NCBI RefSeq assembly: GCF_027531705.1
Contig: NZ_JAPZSP010000010.1
Location: forward strand, 62,001 to 126,000
Direction of reading: 5' to 3'
Source of the DNA: Flavobacterium sp.
Lineage (GTDB): Bacteria; Bacteroidota; Bacteroidia; Flavobacteriales; Flavobacteriaceae
DNA length: 64,000 bases
Shown here: positions 48,306 through 57,571 of the stretch, one piece after another
Layout of the letters: the number at the start of each line of letters is the position of its first letter
Position numbering within the stretch: position 1 is the stretch's first letter
Notes under the pieces: generated by a model
Databases searched by the model: none
Seen by the model: only the letters and a program-made list of their open reading frames with translations
Told to the model about the DNA's origin: nothing
Program-made: the position numbers and the translations under genes

Positions 48306-51300
48306 TTAGAACAATACTTTCTTAGTAACTACTGAAGAATCTTTAGCTGTTACTTTAACAATCAATACTTGATTAGTTGAACTAATAGCCAATTTAGCTG
48401 TTGCAGCATTAACGTCTTTTTGTTCTACTAACAATCTTCCTTGTATGTCGTAAACTTTTACGTCTTTCATTTGAATAGCACCTGTGTTTACTACTAAATT
48501 TTGGTTTTGTTTGTAAACAGCAACCATGTTTTCATTTAAAACAGGGTTTTGAGTTGCCAATGTAGATTGGTAAACAATTTCAAATCTTGTATTTGCTGTA
48601 CCAGCAGGAGCAGTAAAGTTATACGGTTCATTAGTTAAATTATGAACTGCATTAGTTACATTATCTTTTAAGAAAACTTCTTGTCCATTAGCAAACAATC
48701 CATCTACATGGTCAATTGCTATTGTGTAGTTGCCTTCCGTTTGTGTTTTGAATCCTAAAGCAACTACATCTGAAGCTGTAAATACTGGTTTTCCTTGTAC
48801 TGCAAATTCTTCTCCGTTGATTAATGAGCTCAATTGAGTTGGAATATTATTTTCTAAGAAACGACCGTCTATTGCAGCATCGATTCCTGTTGTAGCAGAT
48901 GGCATATAAGCAACTAGTGCTTGGTTAACAAAACCATTATTATCAGACAAGTTTAACCACACTCTACTTCTTTCTATCGAACTAGTTCTAAAGAATTGTG
49001 TGCTCAATTCACCATTTCTCATTGCATTTGTAAAATTCAATGATGTTGAAGTAGCTTTAGCAATAAATCCTTGTCCAACTTGTATAATTCCATTTGGAAC
49101 TACAGAAGATCCTCCTGCAGTATTAGCAGCTGTACCAACTCCACCAGCTAAAGTATAGGTAGCATAAGATGGACTAGTAGAACTATTTTTCTTTCTCCAG
49201 AAATATAAAGCCTCCGTTAAATTATTAGCTGTAATAAATTCATCCGCATTTATTGTTGATGGGTAAGGATTTCCAACTGCATTATACGTACCACTAGCAA
49301 CAGATAAGCTCACATTCCCATTATTTGGTACACCTGTAAAAGTTCCCATCCAATTAACTTCTGGAGCTGGTGCATTAGCGAACCAATTAGAAGCACGAAT
49401 TAAATATCCATTCCCTTCAGCAAATGGTGTACTTAATGGTGTAGGAACTACTTGAAAAGCTCCTTGACCTGCACTACCTCCAATAGGAGTTGATGTAGGG
49501 TTGAAGAAATAAAAACGATCTGAAACTGTACCTGGTGAAAATGCTTTTAGCATTTGTCCATCAACTGGAGAAGACCATAATGTATAATCTAATCTATTAA
49601 TTGGTGCACTTTCGCGTTTAACAATAATACTTCCTGAGTTATTTACATCAGCATTTTGAATAAGGTTTGCGTTATTTTCTAGGGTAAAAGTTCCTGAACT
49701 TACAGTCAAAGCACCCTCTAAACTAACATTTCTTAAAGATGGAATTGACACGATAGCATTATTATTTACCGTTAAGTTACATGCATTTACATCAGCAACT
49801 TCAGAATAATTTGCAGCAATAACAGCTGTATCTATACTTGTTGGAGTGCCATTATCCCAAAAATTAGGAGAACCTGCCGTCCAAGTTGTTACTTTACCAA
49901 CTACAACCGAAACAGTTTTACCACTAAAAGTTGTTGTACAACCAGTCGCAGTAACAGTACCGCTGGTAATAGTGATAATAGCTCCGTTGGCAACAGCTGG
50001 AAGGTTTGGAGTAACAAAACTAAAATTACCACTAGCATCAGAAGTTCCTGAAACAACAGTAACTAAAGGTCCAGTCATAGAATTAGTATAAGTAAATGAA
50101 CCTGCAGTATTTGGTAACAATCCTGTCATTGTAACAGTTGATGGAGTGTTTATACAAGCAGCAGTAGCTGTAATTGAATCTAAAGTTGGAAGAGGATTAA
50201 CAGTAACTACTGCATTTCCTGTCATTGTTAAATTAATACTACATGCAACATTTGTTGCTTCTACTGTATATGTTCCAGCTACTGTTTGATTTCCGAATGC
50301 AAGAGCTGTTCCAGTTCCTGCTACTAAACTACCTACATTAGAACCATCTCTTTTTAACTGATAGCTAACTCCTAATTGAGAATTAGATAGCCCAACAGCA
50401 ACTCCTGCACCACCAGCACATAAAGACCCAGTACCTGTAACAGTGTAAGCAACTGGATCAACACAAACGATAGTACCATTAAAAGCTAGACCATTTGTTC
50501 CTGATGATGGAGAATTAAATCCCCAACCTCCTGTTGTTGTTTGACCTGATGCGTAATATCTAAAAGTAACTGTTGTTCCTGAAGGAAGATTTTGTAATGC
50601 TGTAACTCCTGATAAATCAATTGCTAAAGTAGCTGGAGTTCCAATCGTTACTGTTGGCGAACCAATTAATGTAAAAGTTGTACCATCTAAACTATAAGCA
50701 AATTGACTCGAAACTCCAGGAGAATTAGCAAATGATGCAGTACCCGAAAAATTAGCTCCAATGTTTGATAAATTTAATGAATATCCTAAATCTGTTTTTA
50801 AAGTGGTTTGGAAATAATCAGTATTTGCGGTTGAAATTCCATTATTTTGAAAACCTTGTGTTCTGAAACTATTACCTGCTGTACTCCAAGCAGCCCCAGC
50901 ACCTCTTGTAACATTACTTAAAGTTGTCGAATTGTCTAAATTGTTATTGAAAGTTGTTGCAGCTAATGATGCAATTGTTGTAGTACCAACACCTGTAAAA
51001 TCCCATCCCGCAATTACAGGATAAGTTACAACTAAGTTTTGATTAACGACAGTTGCTGGATTATAGTTGGTATCACCTGCTTGAGAAGCTGTTATAGTAG
51101 TAGTTCCTGGAGCTACAATTGTAACTGTATTTCCAGAAATTGTTGCTACAGCTGTATTTGAACTTGCATAAGTTACTGTTAATCCAGACGATGCTGTTCC
51201 AGTTAATGCAAAAGGAGCTGTTGCCGTTGTAGCCGAAGCTAGTGCACCAAAAGTTATTGTTTGATTTGCTTTTGCAATTGTAAATGAAAGAGTTGCAGGT

Positions 51301-53633
51301 AAACTAGTTCCTCCACCATTTGTAGCAGTTACATCTACAGAAAAAGAACCAGCGGCTGTTGGTGTACCAGTAATTTCACCAGTAGTAGTATTAAGTGATA
51401 AACCAGTTGGCAATGTTCCTGAACTTATTGCATATGATGTTGGAGCATTAGTAGCAACAATATTGTAACTAAACACAACATTGTATGTACCTGATGGCGT
51501 AGCTGTAGTAACTACAGGAATAGCTTGATTAACAGTTAAAGTACCATTATCGTTATTCCAAACACCAGCTGTTCCTCCATAAACATATTGAGAACTTCCC
51601 GTTTTTTGAAATCTTGAAGCATAATAATATACCCCAGGTGTTAAACTTGAACCAATATTTGCAACATATTCATCATCATTTCCTTGATCAGCATTAAAAG
51701 TTGCTGGTACCCATGTCCAAGAGCCTGAGTTAGGGTTAATATTAGATGAGCTATATCCAATCCAAGCTGTGATTCCAGAACCAGGACTTCCTGTGTTTGT
51801 AACACCTGGCTCATATACTTTGGCATAAACATTAAAATTATCACCTTGTGTTATTGTACCCGAAGTTGGGAATTGCACATTGGCAAAATCAACCACGTTA
51901 GAAGTAACAGTCATTACTGCTGAATCAGCTGTTGATGACCATATATTGTTATTTACACCACCGTAAACAAATGTCCCTCCATTAATACTGAATCTTGAAA
52001 CAACATAATAAGTTCCAGGTGTTAATCCTGAACCTATTGTAGTTGAATATTCATCATTATTAGAACCATCATCTCCAAAATAAGGAGCAGCTACCCAAGT
52101 CCATGTATTATCAGGTGTTCCGTTAGTTGGGCTGTATCCTATCCAAGCATCAATTGCAGTTCCTTCACCAGCAGCATTAGTAATACCTCCTTCATAAACT
52201 CTTGCATAAACAAGTGTACTTCCTCCTTCAGGGAAAGTATTAGTAACTAAAGGTTGGATATTACACCAATCAACCGTTTGAACGGCTAAAGTAGTTCCAG
52301 AAGCTGTTGCTCCAAAAGCCGTTTCAGCATTTGCACCATTACGAGCTTTAGTTTGAAATGTATAAGTTGTATTTCCCGTTAAACCTATTACAGTTTTAGT
52401 TGCCCATGTTGCAGCAGTTTGCCAAACAGCAGAAGCACCAAGACTACCGTTAGCTTGAACATATAATGAACCTGTTGTTTCTTGAATAGCATATTCAGTT
52501 GAAGTAGGATTTCCATCGGTAGTAGCTATTGTAACATCTAATGTTGAAGTTTGCGGATTTGCAACAGTTACAGCATTTGGAGTATTAGCAGATGTGTAAA
52601 AACTTGATTCTGTTCCATAAGCTGTATTTACACTATTTGTTGCATAAGCACGATAAAAATATTGTGTGTTTGGCGATAAGCTAGTCAATGAACTTGTAAA
52701 TGTTCCTGTACCGCTTCCATTTGAAGTTCCTGTTGTTGGATTGGCTGAAGTTCCAAAAGCAACTCCTCTCGCTGAAACAGTAGCACCACCGTCAGCAGTA
52801 ACATCTCCTCCTGAAGAAGCTGAAGTTGTGGTTATTGCAGAAACTGAAGTTGTAGTTACAGTTGGAGCACTTATAGAAGCATTTGCAGTAATACTAATAT
52901 CATCAACCCCTAAAGCTTGAGCGTTACTTGTAGTTGCACCTGATGTCACAGAATACCTCCATGCAAAATACACAACTCCATTTTGAGCAATTGCAACTGA
53001 TGGAGTATATGTTTTAGAAGTTACTGCAACTGTAGAACCTGGAGATGTTGCAAAACCATTATTATTAGCATCAGCAGCAAAACTTGTTGTAAAATCTGCT
53101 CCACAAGATGTCCAAAAAGTACCATTTGTTGAATAAAATAACTCTATAGAAAAACCTGCAGCATTTGAACCATTTCTGAATTTTTCCACATTATATGAAA
53201 TTGTAAAATTTCCAATAGCAGTTGCCGCATTATTTCTTAAACGCGTATATAATGTAACTGTTTTATTGGCACTACCAGAAGACAAGCCTCCAATTGCAGA
53301 CTCCGATGTAACATTATTAGCATTGTATCTATATATACCCGCCGTAGCAGAAGTTGACATAGAATTGCCACCAACTTGACCAATAGTTGAAGCAGATGCT
53401 GAAAAATTAGTTATAGTTCTCTCAGTTGTATTAGCCTGTGCTGTCCATTCAGTAGGCAAAGTACCTGGCGAACCAACTATAGCATTAAAATTTTGAGTAA
53501 CAGCAGAACCACCAGCAGTTATATTAATCTGCCCAAAAGAAGCATTCCCAAAGAACAAAGCTAGTAGCAAACCAACTGTTGTCAAAAATTTGTTAAACTT
53601 TACAGTAACATTAAATTGAGTAAAATTATTCAT
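48306..53633 (-). CDS. Large secreted protein with Ig-like domains and T9SS type-C-like sorting domain
   Basis: Signal peptide; TTTSVSAITTTSASSGGDV, putative Ig domain ATPSGTYNVVFSYNIVATNAPTSYAISSGTLPTGLSLNTTTGEITGTPTAAGSFSVDVTATNGGG; C-terminus VKVYDIQGRLLVEQKDVNAATAKLAISSTNQVLIVKVTAKDSSVVTKKVLF. Confidence 0.9.
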   Translation of the reverse strand: MNNFTQFNVTVKFNKFLTTVGLLLALFFGNASFGQINITAGGSAVTQNFNAIVGSPGTLPTEWTAQANTTERTITNFSASASTIGQVGGNSMSTSATAGIYRYNANNVTSESAIGGLSSGSANKTVTLYTRLRNNAATAIGNFTISYNVEKFRNGSNAAGFSIELFYSTNGTFWTSCGADFTTSFAADANNNGFATSPGSTVAVTSKTYTPSVAIAQNGVVYFAWRYSVTSGATTSNAQALGVDDISITANASISAPTVTTTSVSAITTTSASSGGDVTADGGATVSARGVAFGTSANPTTGTSNGSGTGTFTSSLTSLSPNTQYFYRAYATNSVNTAYGTESSFYTSANTPNAVTVANPQTSTLDVTIATTDGNPTSTEYAIQETTGSLYVQANGSLGASAVWQTAATWATKTVIGLTGNTTYTFQTKARNGANAETAFGATASGTTLAVQTVDWCNIQPLVTNTFPEGGSTLVYARVYEGGITNAAGEGTAIDAWIGYSPTNGTPDNTWTWVAAPYFGDDGSNNDEYSTTIGSGLTPGTYYVVSRFSINGGTFVYGGVNNNIWSSTADSAVMTVTSNVVDFANVQFPTSGTITQGDNFNVYAKVYEPGVTNTGSPGSGITAWIGYSSSNINPNSGSWTWVPATFNADQGNDDEYVANIGSSLTPGVYYYASRFQKTGSSQYVYGGTAGVWNNDNGTLTVNQAIPVVTTATPSGTYNVVFSYNIVATNAPTSYAISSGTLPTGLSLNTTTGEITGTPTAAGSFSVDVTATNGGGTSLPATLSFTIAKANQTITFGALASATTATAPFALTGTASSGLTVTYASSNTAVATISGNTVTIVAPGTTTITASQAGDTNYNPATVVNQNLVVTYPVIAGWDFTGVGTTTIASLAATTFNNNLDNSTTLSNVTRGAGAAWSTAGNSFRTQGFQNNGISTANTDYFQTTLKTDLGYSLNLSNIGANFSGTASFANSPGVSSQFAYSLDGTTFTLIGSPTVTIGTPATLAIDLSGVTALQNLPSGTTVTFRYYASGQTTTGGWGFNSPSSGTNGLAFNGTIVCVDPVAYTVTGTGSLCAGGAGVAVGLSNSQLGVSYQLKRDGSNVGSLVAGTGTALAFGNQTVAGTYTVEATNVACSINLTMTGNAVVTVNPLPTLDSITATAACINTPSTVTMTGLLPNTAGSFTYTNSMTGPLVTVVSGTSDASGNFSFVTPNLPAVANGAIITITSGTVTATGCTTTFSGKTVSVVVGKVTTWTAGSPNFWDNGTPTSIDTAVIAANYSEVADVNACNLTVNNNAIVSIPSLRNVSLEGALTVSSGTFTLENNANLIQNADVNNSGSIIVKRESAPINRLDYTLWSSPVDGQMLKAFSPGTVSDRFYFFNPTSTPIGGSAGQGAFQVVPTPLSTPFAEGNGYLIRASNWFANAPAPEVNWMGTFTGVPNNGNVSLSVASGTYNAVGNPYPSTINADEFITANNLTEALYFWRKKNSSTSPSYATYTLAGGVGTAANTAGGSSVVPNGIIQVGQGFIAKATSTSLNFTNAMRNGELSTQFFRTSSIERSRVWLNLSDNNGFVNQALVAYMPSATTGIDAAIDGRFLENNIPTQLSSLINGEEFAVQGKPVFTASDVVALGFKTQTEGNYTIAIDHVDGLFANGQEVFLKDNVTNAVHNLTNEPYNFTAPAGTANTRFEIVYQSTLATQNPVLNENMVAVYKQNQNLVVNTGAIQMKDVKVYDIQGRLLVEQKDVNAATAKLAISSTNQVLIVKVTAKDSSVVTKKVLF

Positions 53634-53825
53634 AAATAAAAATATTTAATTATTTTAGTATCAGCATTTAAAATTATAGTTGCCAATACTATCAACTCGC
53701 AAAATTATAGTTTTTATTGAGATATAAAAACCCGTGTTTACAATTTGATAATAAAATCGTTGAACTACATATTTATTCGTTTAAAAACGCAAAAAAGTAA
53801 ATTGAAACTTACTTAATTAAAACAA

Positions 53826-53857
53826 AAAAAAGGCGCATGAAAATCATGCGCCTTTTT
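53826..53857 (-). terminator. Terminator of the third T9SS protein
   Basis: AAAAAGGCGCATGA-aaa-TCATGCGCCTTTTT. Confidence 0.88.
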
Positions 53858-53877
53858 AGGTATGTATTAGGTAGCTA

Positions 53878-56800
53878 TTACCTTTTAATCATACGAACCG
53901 ATTTAACGGTATCACCTTGAGAAACAATTACATTGTAAACTCCAGCAGGATAGTTAGCACCTAGTTGTAAGTCGCTACTTTCGTTAGCATTTACTTCAAG
54001 GTTTTCTAGTTGTTTTCCAATCATATCGTATACTTGTACTTTAACATTTTGATCGTTAGTTGTAGTAACATTCAAAGTAAAGTTAGTAGCAAATGGGTTT
54101 GGATAACCAACAGCTTTAAATTCAGCATCAACATTTCCTTTAGCAATTCTAAATGGTGCTGGTGTATTAATTGTACAAGTAGTTCCATATTCAGATTGAA
54201 CACCACTAGATGTTACTGCTACTGAAATACTATATTGAGTAGCTGTAGAATATCCTGGTATCAATGCTGTTGGGAAGTTGTTAACTGGTTTGTTAATAAT
54301 TTGCTCAGCCAAAGTAGTTAAATTCACCACTTTGAAAGAATATTGTGTAACCCCAAATTGTGCAGAAGTTAGAACTGAGCTACCAAAAGCAACCGTTTGG
54401 CCACATGAAGTAATTGCAGGAATTGAAGGTCCACCAATTACACATGGTTCACTGTAAGCAGAATAAGCACCACTTGTTTTAACTGCGATTTCAACAGTAT
54501 AAGAATCACCATAAGTATAAATTGGCAATTGATTTAATCTAAACCAGTTGAAAGTTCTGTCTAAAATTTGAACACCAGCTGAACTAGTTACTTTATATCT
54601 ATAACCAGTAACACCAGTTAATGCAGTTGTTTTTATATCAGCAAACATTGAATCAACGCTTCTACCACAAGATGGACTTACTAATGAAGGTGCACTTGGA
54701 GAATTTACTATACAAGCATTACCATAATATCCTAACCATACACCACCAACTTGCATCATTACTTTAACAGAATAAGCTGTTCCATAGTCGTATCTAGGTA
54801 ATTCAGTTAATCTGAACCAGTGAACATTTTTAGTTATTACTTGAACAGGATCAGCAGGAGTAGTTAGGTTAGTAACTTCAAATCTGTATCCAGTTGCAGC
54901 TGGCAAAATTGTTGAAGTGATTGAAGTATAAACAAATGGCAAAGTAACACCACATGCTGAAGGGCTTAATTGTGTTAATACTGGTACATACGTAAAATCA
55001 GTACTGCTTAGAGGAATAACAGTATTGCTTCCAGTCCAATTAGCAGCGTTGTTTACTGTATTTTTATAAAGAACTATAGCAATCTGTCCTGATCTTGAAT
55101 CAGTATATTCATAATTATCTAATATTCCTGTAACTAAATTACCGTTAGCAACATTTAAAGCAGCTGGTAAATAAGAGGTGTTTGTGCTTGCAGTTCCTGT
55201 TGTTATCCAAGCGATATTAGAGAAACCATAAATAAAGTTAGGAGTTGTTGACAAACCTTCGAAGATAAATACATTTTCATTAGCAGATGATAGTCCATTT
55301 AATGAACCTGAAATAACCGTACCAAGATCAGTTGTAGCTGCACCTGCTGCAGGGCAAGTTACTGTAATTACAGTTCCAGAAGGAATTGCACTACCTGTAT
55401 TATTTCTCCAAACCAAAGTTTGTTCATTAGAATTTAATGCAGTCCCATTATAGGCATTATCAGTAAAAGATAATTGAGCATTTACAGGGATGTCAACCCA
55501 GTTTACAAAACTAAAAGCATCAGATGTAGTAGTTACACCTACAAAGCTAATATCACCTGGTTGGAAGTTTAATGTTACAGCATCAGCAGTAATAGCGAAT
55601 GAATAAGTAGCTTCGTCAGCATCGTCACTTAACACTTCGATAGTATTGTTGAAAGTTCCAGCAGTTGCGCTAGAAAAAGCAACAGAGAAAGTAGTTGAAC
55701 CAGCTGGTGGAATAGTAGTCAAAGCAGGTTGTGTGATTGTATACTGAGTACTAGCAGTACCTAATTGTACATAAGGCGCCGTTAAAACTAAATTACCAGT
55801 ACCCGTATTTTGAATTGTATACGTTCTAGTTAAAGTATTACCAGTTGCTAGAGTTCCAAAAGAAGTATGGTCTGCTAACAATGGTGTTGTAGCACCATCA
55901 ACTATGTTTGTTGAATTTCCTCTGATGTTAATTTCAGGAGTTGGAGCTTCAGCCGTTGCCGAAATATCAAATGAATAATTAGCTTCATCATCATCGTTAC
56001 TTAACACTTCTATTCCATCATCAAAAAGACCTGCTGTAGCACTATTAAAAGTTACAGAAAAAGTAGTTGAACCTCCAGCCGCAATAGTTGTTGAAGCAGG
56101 CTGAGCAATAGTATATTGTGCACTACTAAGCGTTAACGAAACAGGATTCGCAGGTAAAACTAAATCAGCAGAACCAAGATTTTCGATAGTATAAGTTCTA
56201 GTTACAGAAGTGTTTGTAGAAACAGTTCCGAATAATGTGTGATTGGCTAAAGAAGCAGGGGTTGCACCATCAACGATAGAAGCACCATTTCCTTTGATGT
56301 TAATTTCTGGAGCTGTAGCTCCGCCACCATTTACATAAATAGAAAAATCATCAATTGCCATACCGTCATCAGCTCCAGTAGCATCAAAATCTGACCATCT
56401 AATCCAGAAAGTGGCTCCATTAACTATTCCTAATCCTGAAACTGTAGAAGATAGGTTGGCCATGTGAAGTTGAGACCCATTAGCGACAGCTTGTCCAGGA
56501 TTTGCATAATCTAAAGTATTTTCATCTGTCCAAGTTCCTGTTGTTAAAGAGGTAGCATTAACTGAATATTGAAAATCCAATCTATCAGATCTATTTAATG
56601 CTCCAATTCTCCAAGTTTCACCTTTGTAAGTTATTACTAAACTAGTAATTGTTGCACCCGTATTATTGGTAAAAGATGCTCCAATTGTTGGAATATTTGA
56701 ACCTGACCTAAGTCCTCCAAAAGCTCTTTCAGTACTTGCAGCTGTTCCAAAACTATAAGTATCACCACTATTAGCACTACCAGTCCCTGCAGTATATAGA

Positions 56801-56991
56801 GTATTTGCTGGAGCGGTTGCACTTGTCTCAGAAAATGCCCAGCCTGAAGGAACCGTGCTGCTAGTTCCTGTAATTGCTAAGGCATCAAAGTTTTGCGAAT
56901 AAGTATTCGCAACGCCAGTACCAGAAATGGATATTTGACCATATCCTAACGCAATACTTAAAAACGTTACTAAAAATAAAATTTTCTTCAT
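53878..56991 (-). CDS. Secreted protein with choice-of-anchor-D repeats, three ~95-aa repeats and T9SS type A sorting domain
   Basis: Signal peptide; two APEINI.GN...IVDGAT repeats; C-terminus AVGYPNPFATNFTLNVTTTNDQNVKVQVYDMIGKQLENLEVNANESSDLQLGANYPAGVYNVIVSQGDTVKSVRMIKR. Confidence 0.92.
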   Translation of the reverse strand: MKKILFLVTFLSIALGYGQISISGTGVANTYSQNFDALAITGTSSTVPSGWAFSETSATAPANTLYTAGTGSANSGDTYSFGTAASTERAFGGLRSGSNIPTIGASFTNNTGATITSLVITYKGETWRIGALNRSDRLDFQYSVNATSLTTGTWTDENTLDYANPGQAVANGSQLHMANLSSTVSGLGIVNGATFWIRWSDFDATGADDGMAIDDFSIYVNGGGATAPEINIKGNGASIVDGATPASLANHTLFGTVSTNTSVTRTYTIENLGSADLVLPANPVSLTLSSAQYTIAQPASTTIAAGGSTTFSVTFNSATAGLFDDGIEVLSNDDDEANYSFDISATAEAPTPEINIRGNSTNIVDGATTPLLADHTSFGTLATGNTLTRTYTIQNTGTGNLVLTAPYVQLGTASTQYTITQPALTTIPPAGSTTFSVAFSSATAGTFNNTIEVLSDDADEATYSFAITADAVTLNFQPGDISFVGVTTTSDAFSFVNWVDIPVNAQLSFTDNAYNGTALNSNEQTLVWRNNTGSAIPSGTVITVTCPAAGAATTDLGTVISGSLNGLSSANENVFIFEGLSTTPNFIYGFSNIAWITTGTASTNTSYLPAALNVANGNLVTGILDNYEYTDSRSGQIAIVLYKNTVNNAANWTGSNTVIPLSSTDFTYVPVLTQLSPSACGVTLPFVYTSITSTILPAATGYRFEVTNLTTPADPVQVITKNVHWFRLTELPRYDYGTAYSVKVMMQVGGVWLGYYGNACIVNSPSAPSLVSPSCGRSVDSMFADIKTTALTGVTGYRYKVTSSAGVQILDRTFNWFRLNQLPIYTYGDSYTVEIAVKTSGAYSAYSEPCVIGGPSIPAITSCGQTVAFGSSVLTSAQFGVTQYSFKVVNLTTLAEQIINKPVNNFPTALIPGYSTATQYSISVAVTSSGVQSEYGTTCTINTPAPFRIAKGNVDAEFKAVGYPNPFATNFTLNVTTTNDQNVKVQVYDMIGKQLENLEVNANESSDLQLGANYPAGVYNVIVSQGDTVKSVRMIKR

Positions 56992-57130
56992 TTTTTTATT
57001 GTTTTATATTAAAAAATATTTTTTACAAAGTTAATTCAAATAGTACACACCAAGTATCTTTTTGTATTAAGATTTTGTTAACCAATTTAGATTACATATT
57101 AACAATTTAGCAATACAAGTTGTACTAAAT

Positions 57131-57161
57131 AAAAAACTCCCCAATTTCTTGAGGAGTAGTT
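57131..57161 (-). terminator. Probable terminator of the DUF3467 gene
   Basis: ACTCCCCAA-tttc-TTGAGGAGT (one mismatch) with T run on minus strand. Confidence 0.55.
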
Positions 57162-57163
57162 TG

Positions 57164-57475
57164 TTACGCTTGACCGGTTGGTCCAAAATTTAAAGGAATT
57201 GGTGGTTGTTCAGAGTCTTTGATTTCTCCATGCGCCATTTCAAATCGGTGTACGTTTTCTGCCAGTGCTTTTACCAGTCTTTTGGCATGTTGCGGCGTTA
57301 AAACGATTCTTGATTTTACTTTAGACTTCGGAGTTCCGGGCATAATGCATACGAAATCGACAACAAATTCTGAAGCAGAATGGTTGATAATAGCTAGATT
57401 GGAATAGATTCCTTCAGCAGTTGCTTCGTCTAGTTCTATATTTATTTGTCCTTGTGGTTGTTTTTGATCACTCAT
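57164..57475 (-). CDS. DUF3467 family protein
   Basis: INIELDEATAEGIYSNLAIINHSASEFVVDFVCIMPGTPKSKVKSRIVLTPQHAKRLVKALAENV; adjacent to rpoC. Confidence 0.93.
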   Translation of the reverse strand: MSDQKQPQGQINIELDEATAEGIYSNLAIINHSASEFVVDFVCIMPGTPKSKVKSRIVLTPQHAKRLVKALAENVHRFEMAHGEIKDSEQPPIPLNFGPTGQA

Positions 57476-57503
57476 TTTATATTGGGTGTTAGATGTTGAT
57501 TAA

Positions 57504-57552
57504 GAAAAAATGCCGCTAACTCACTAGTTTTGAAAATAGGAATTAGCGGCAT
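57504..57552 (-). terminator. Terminator downstream of rpoC
   Basis: ATGCCGCTAA...TTAGCGGCAT with T run on minus strand. Confidence 0.7.
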
Positions 57553-57571
57553 GATTATTTAGTTATGATTT

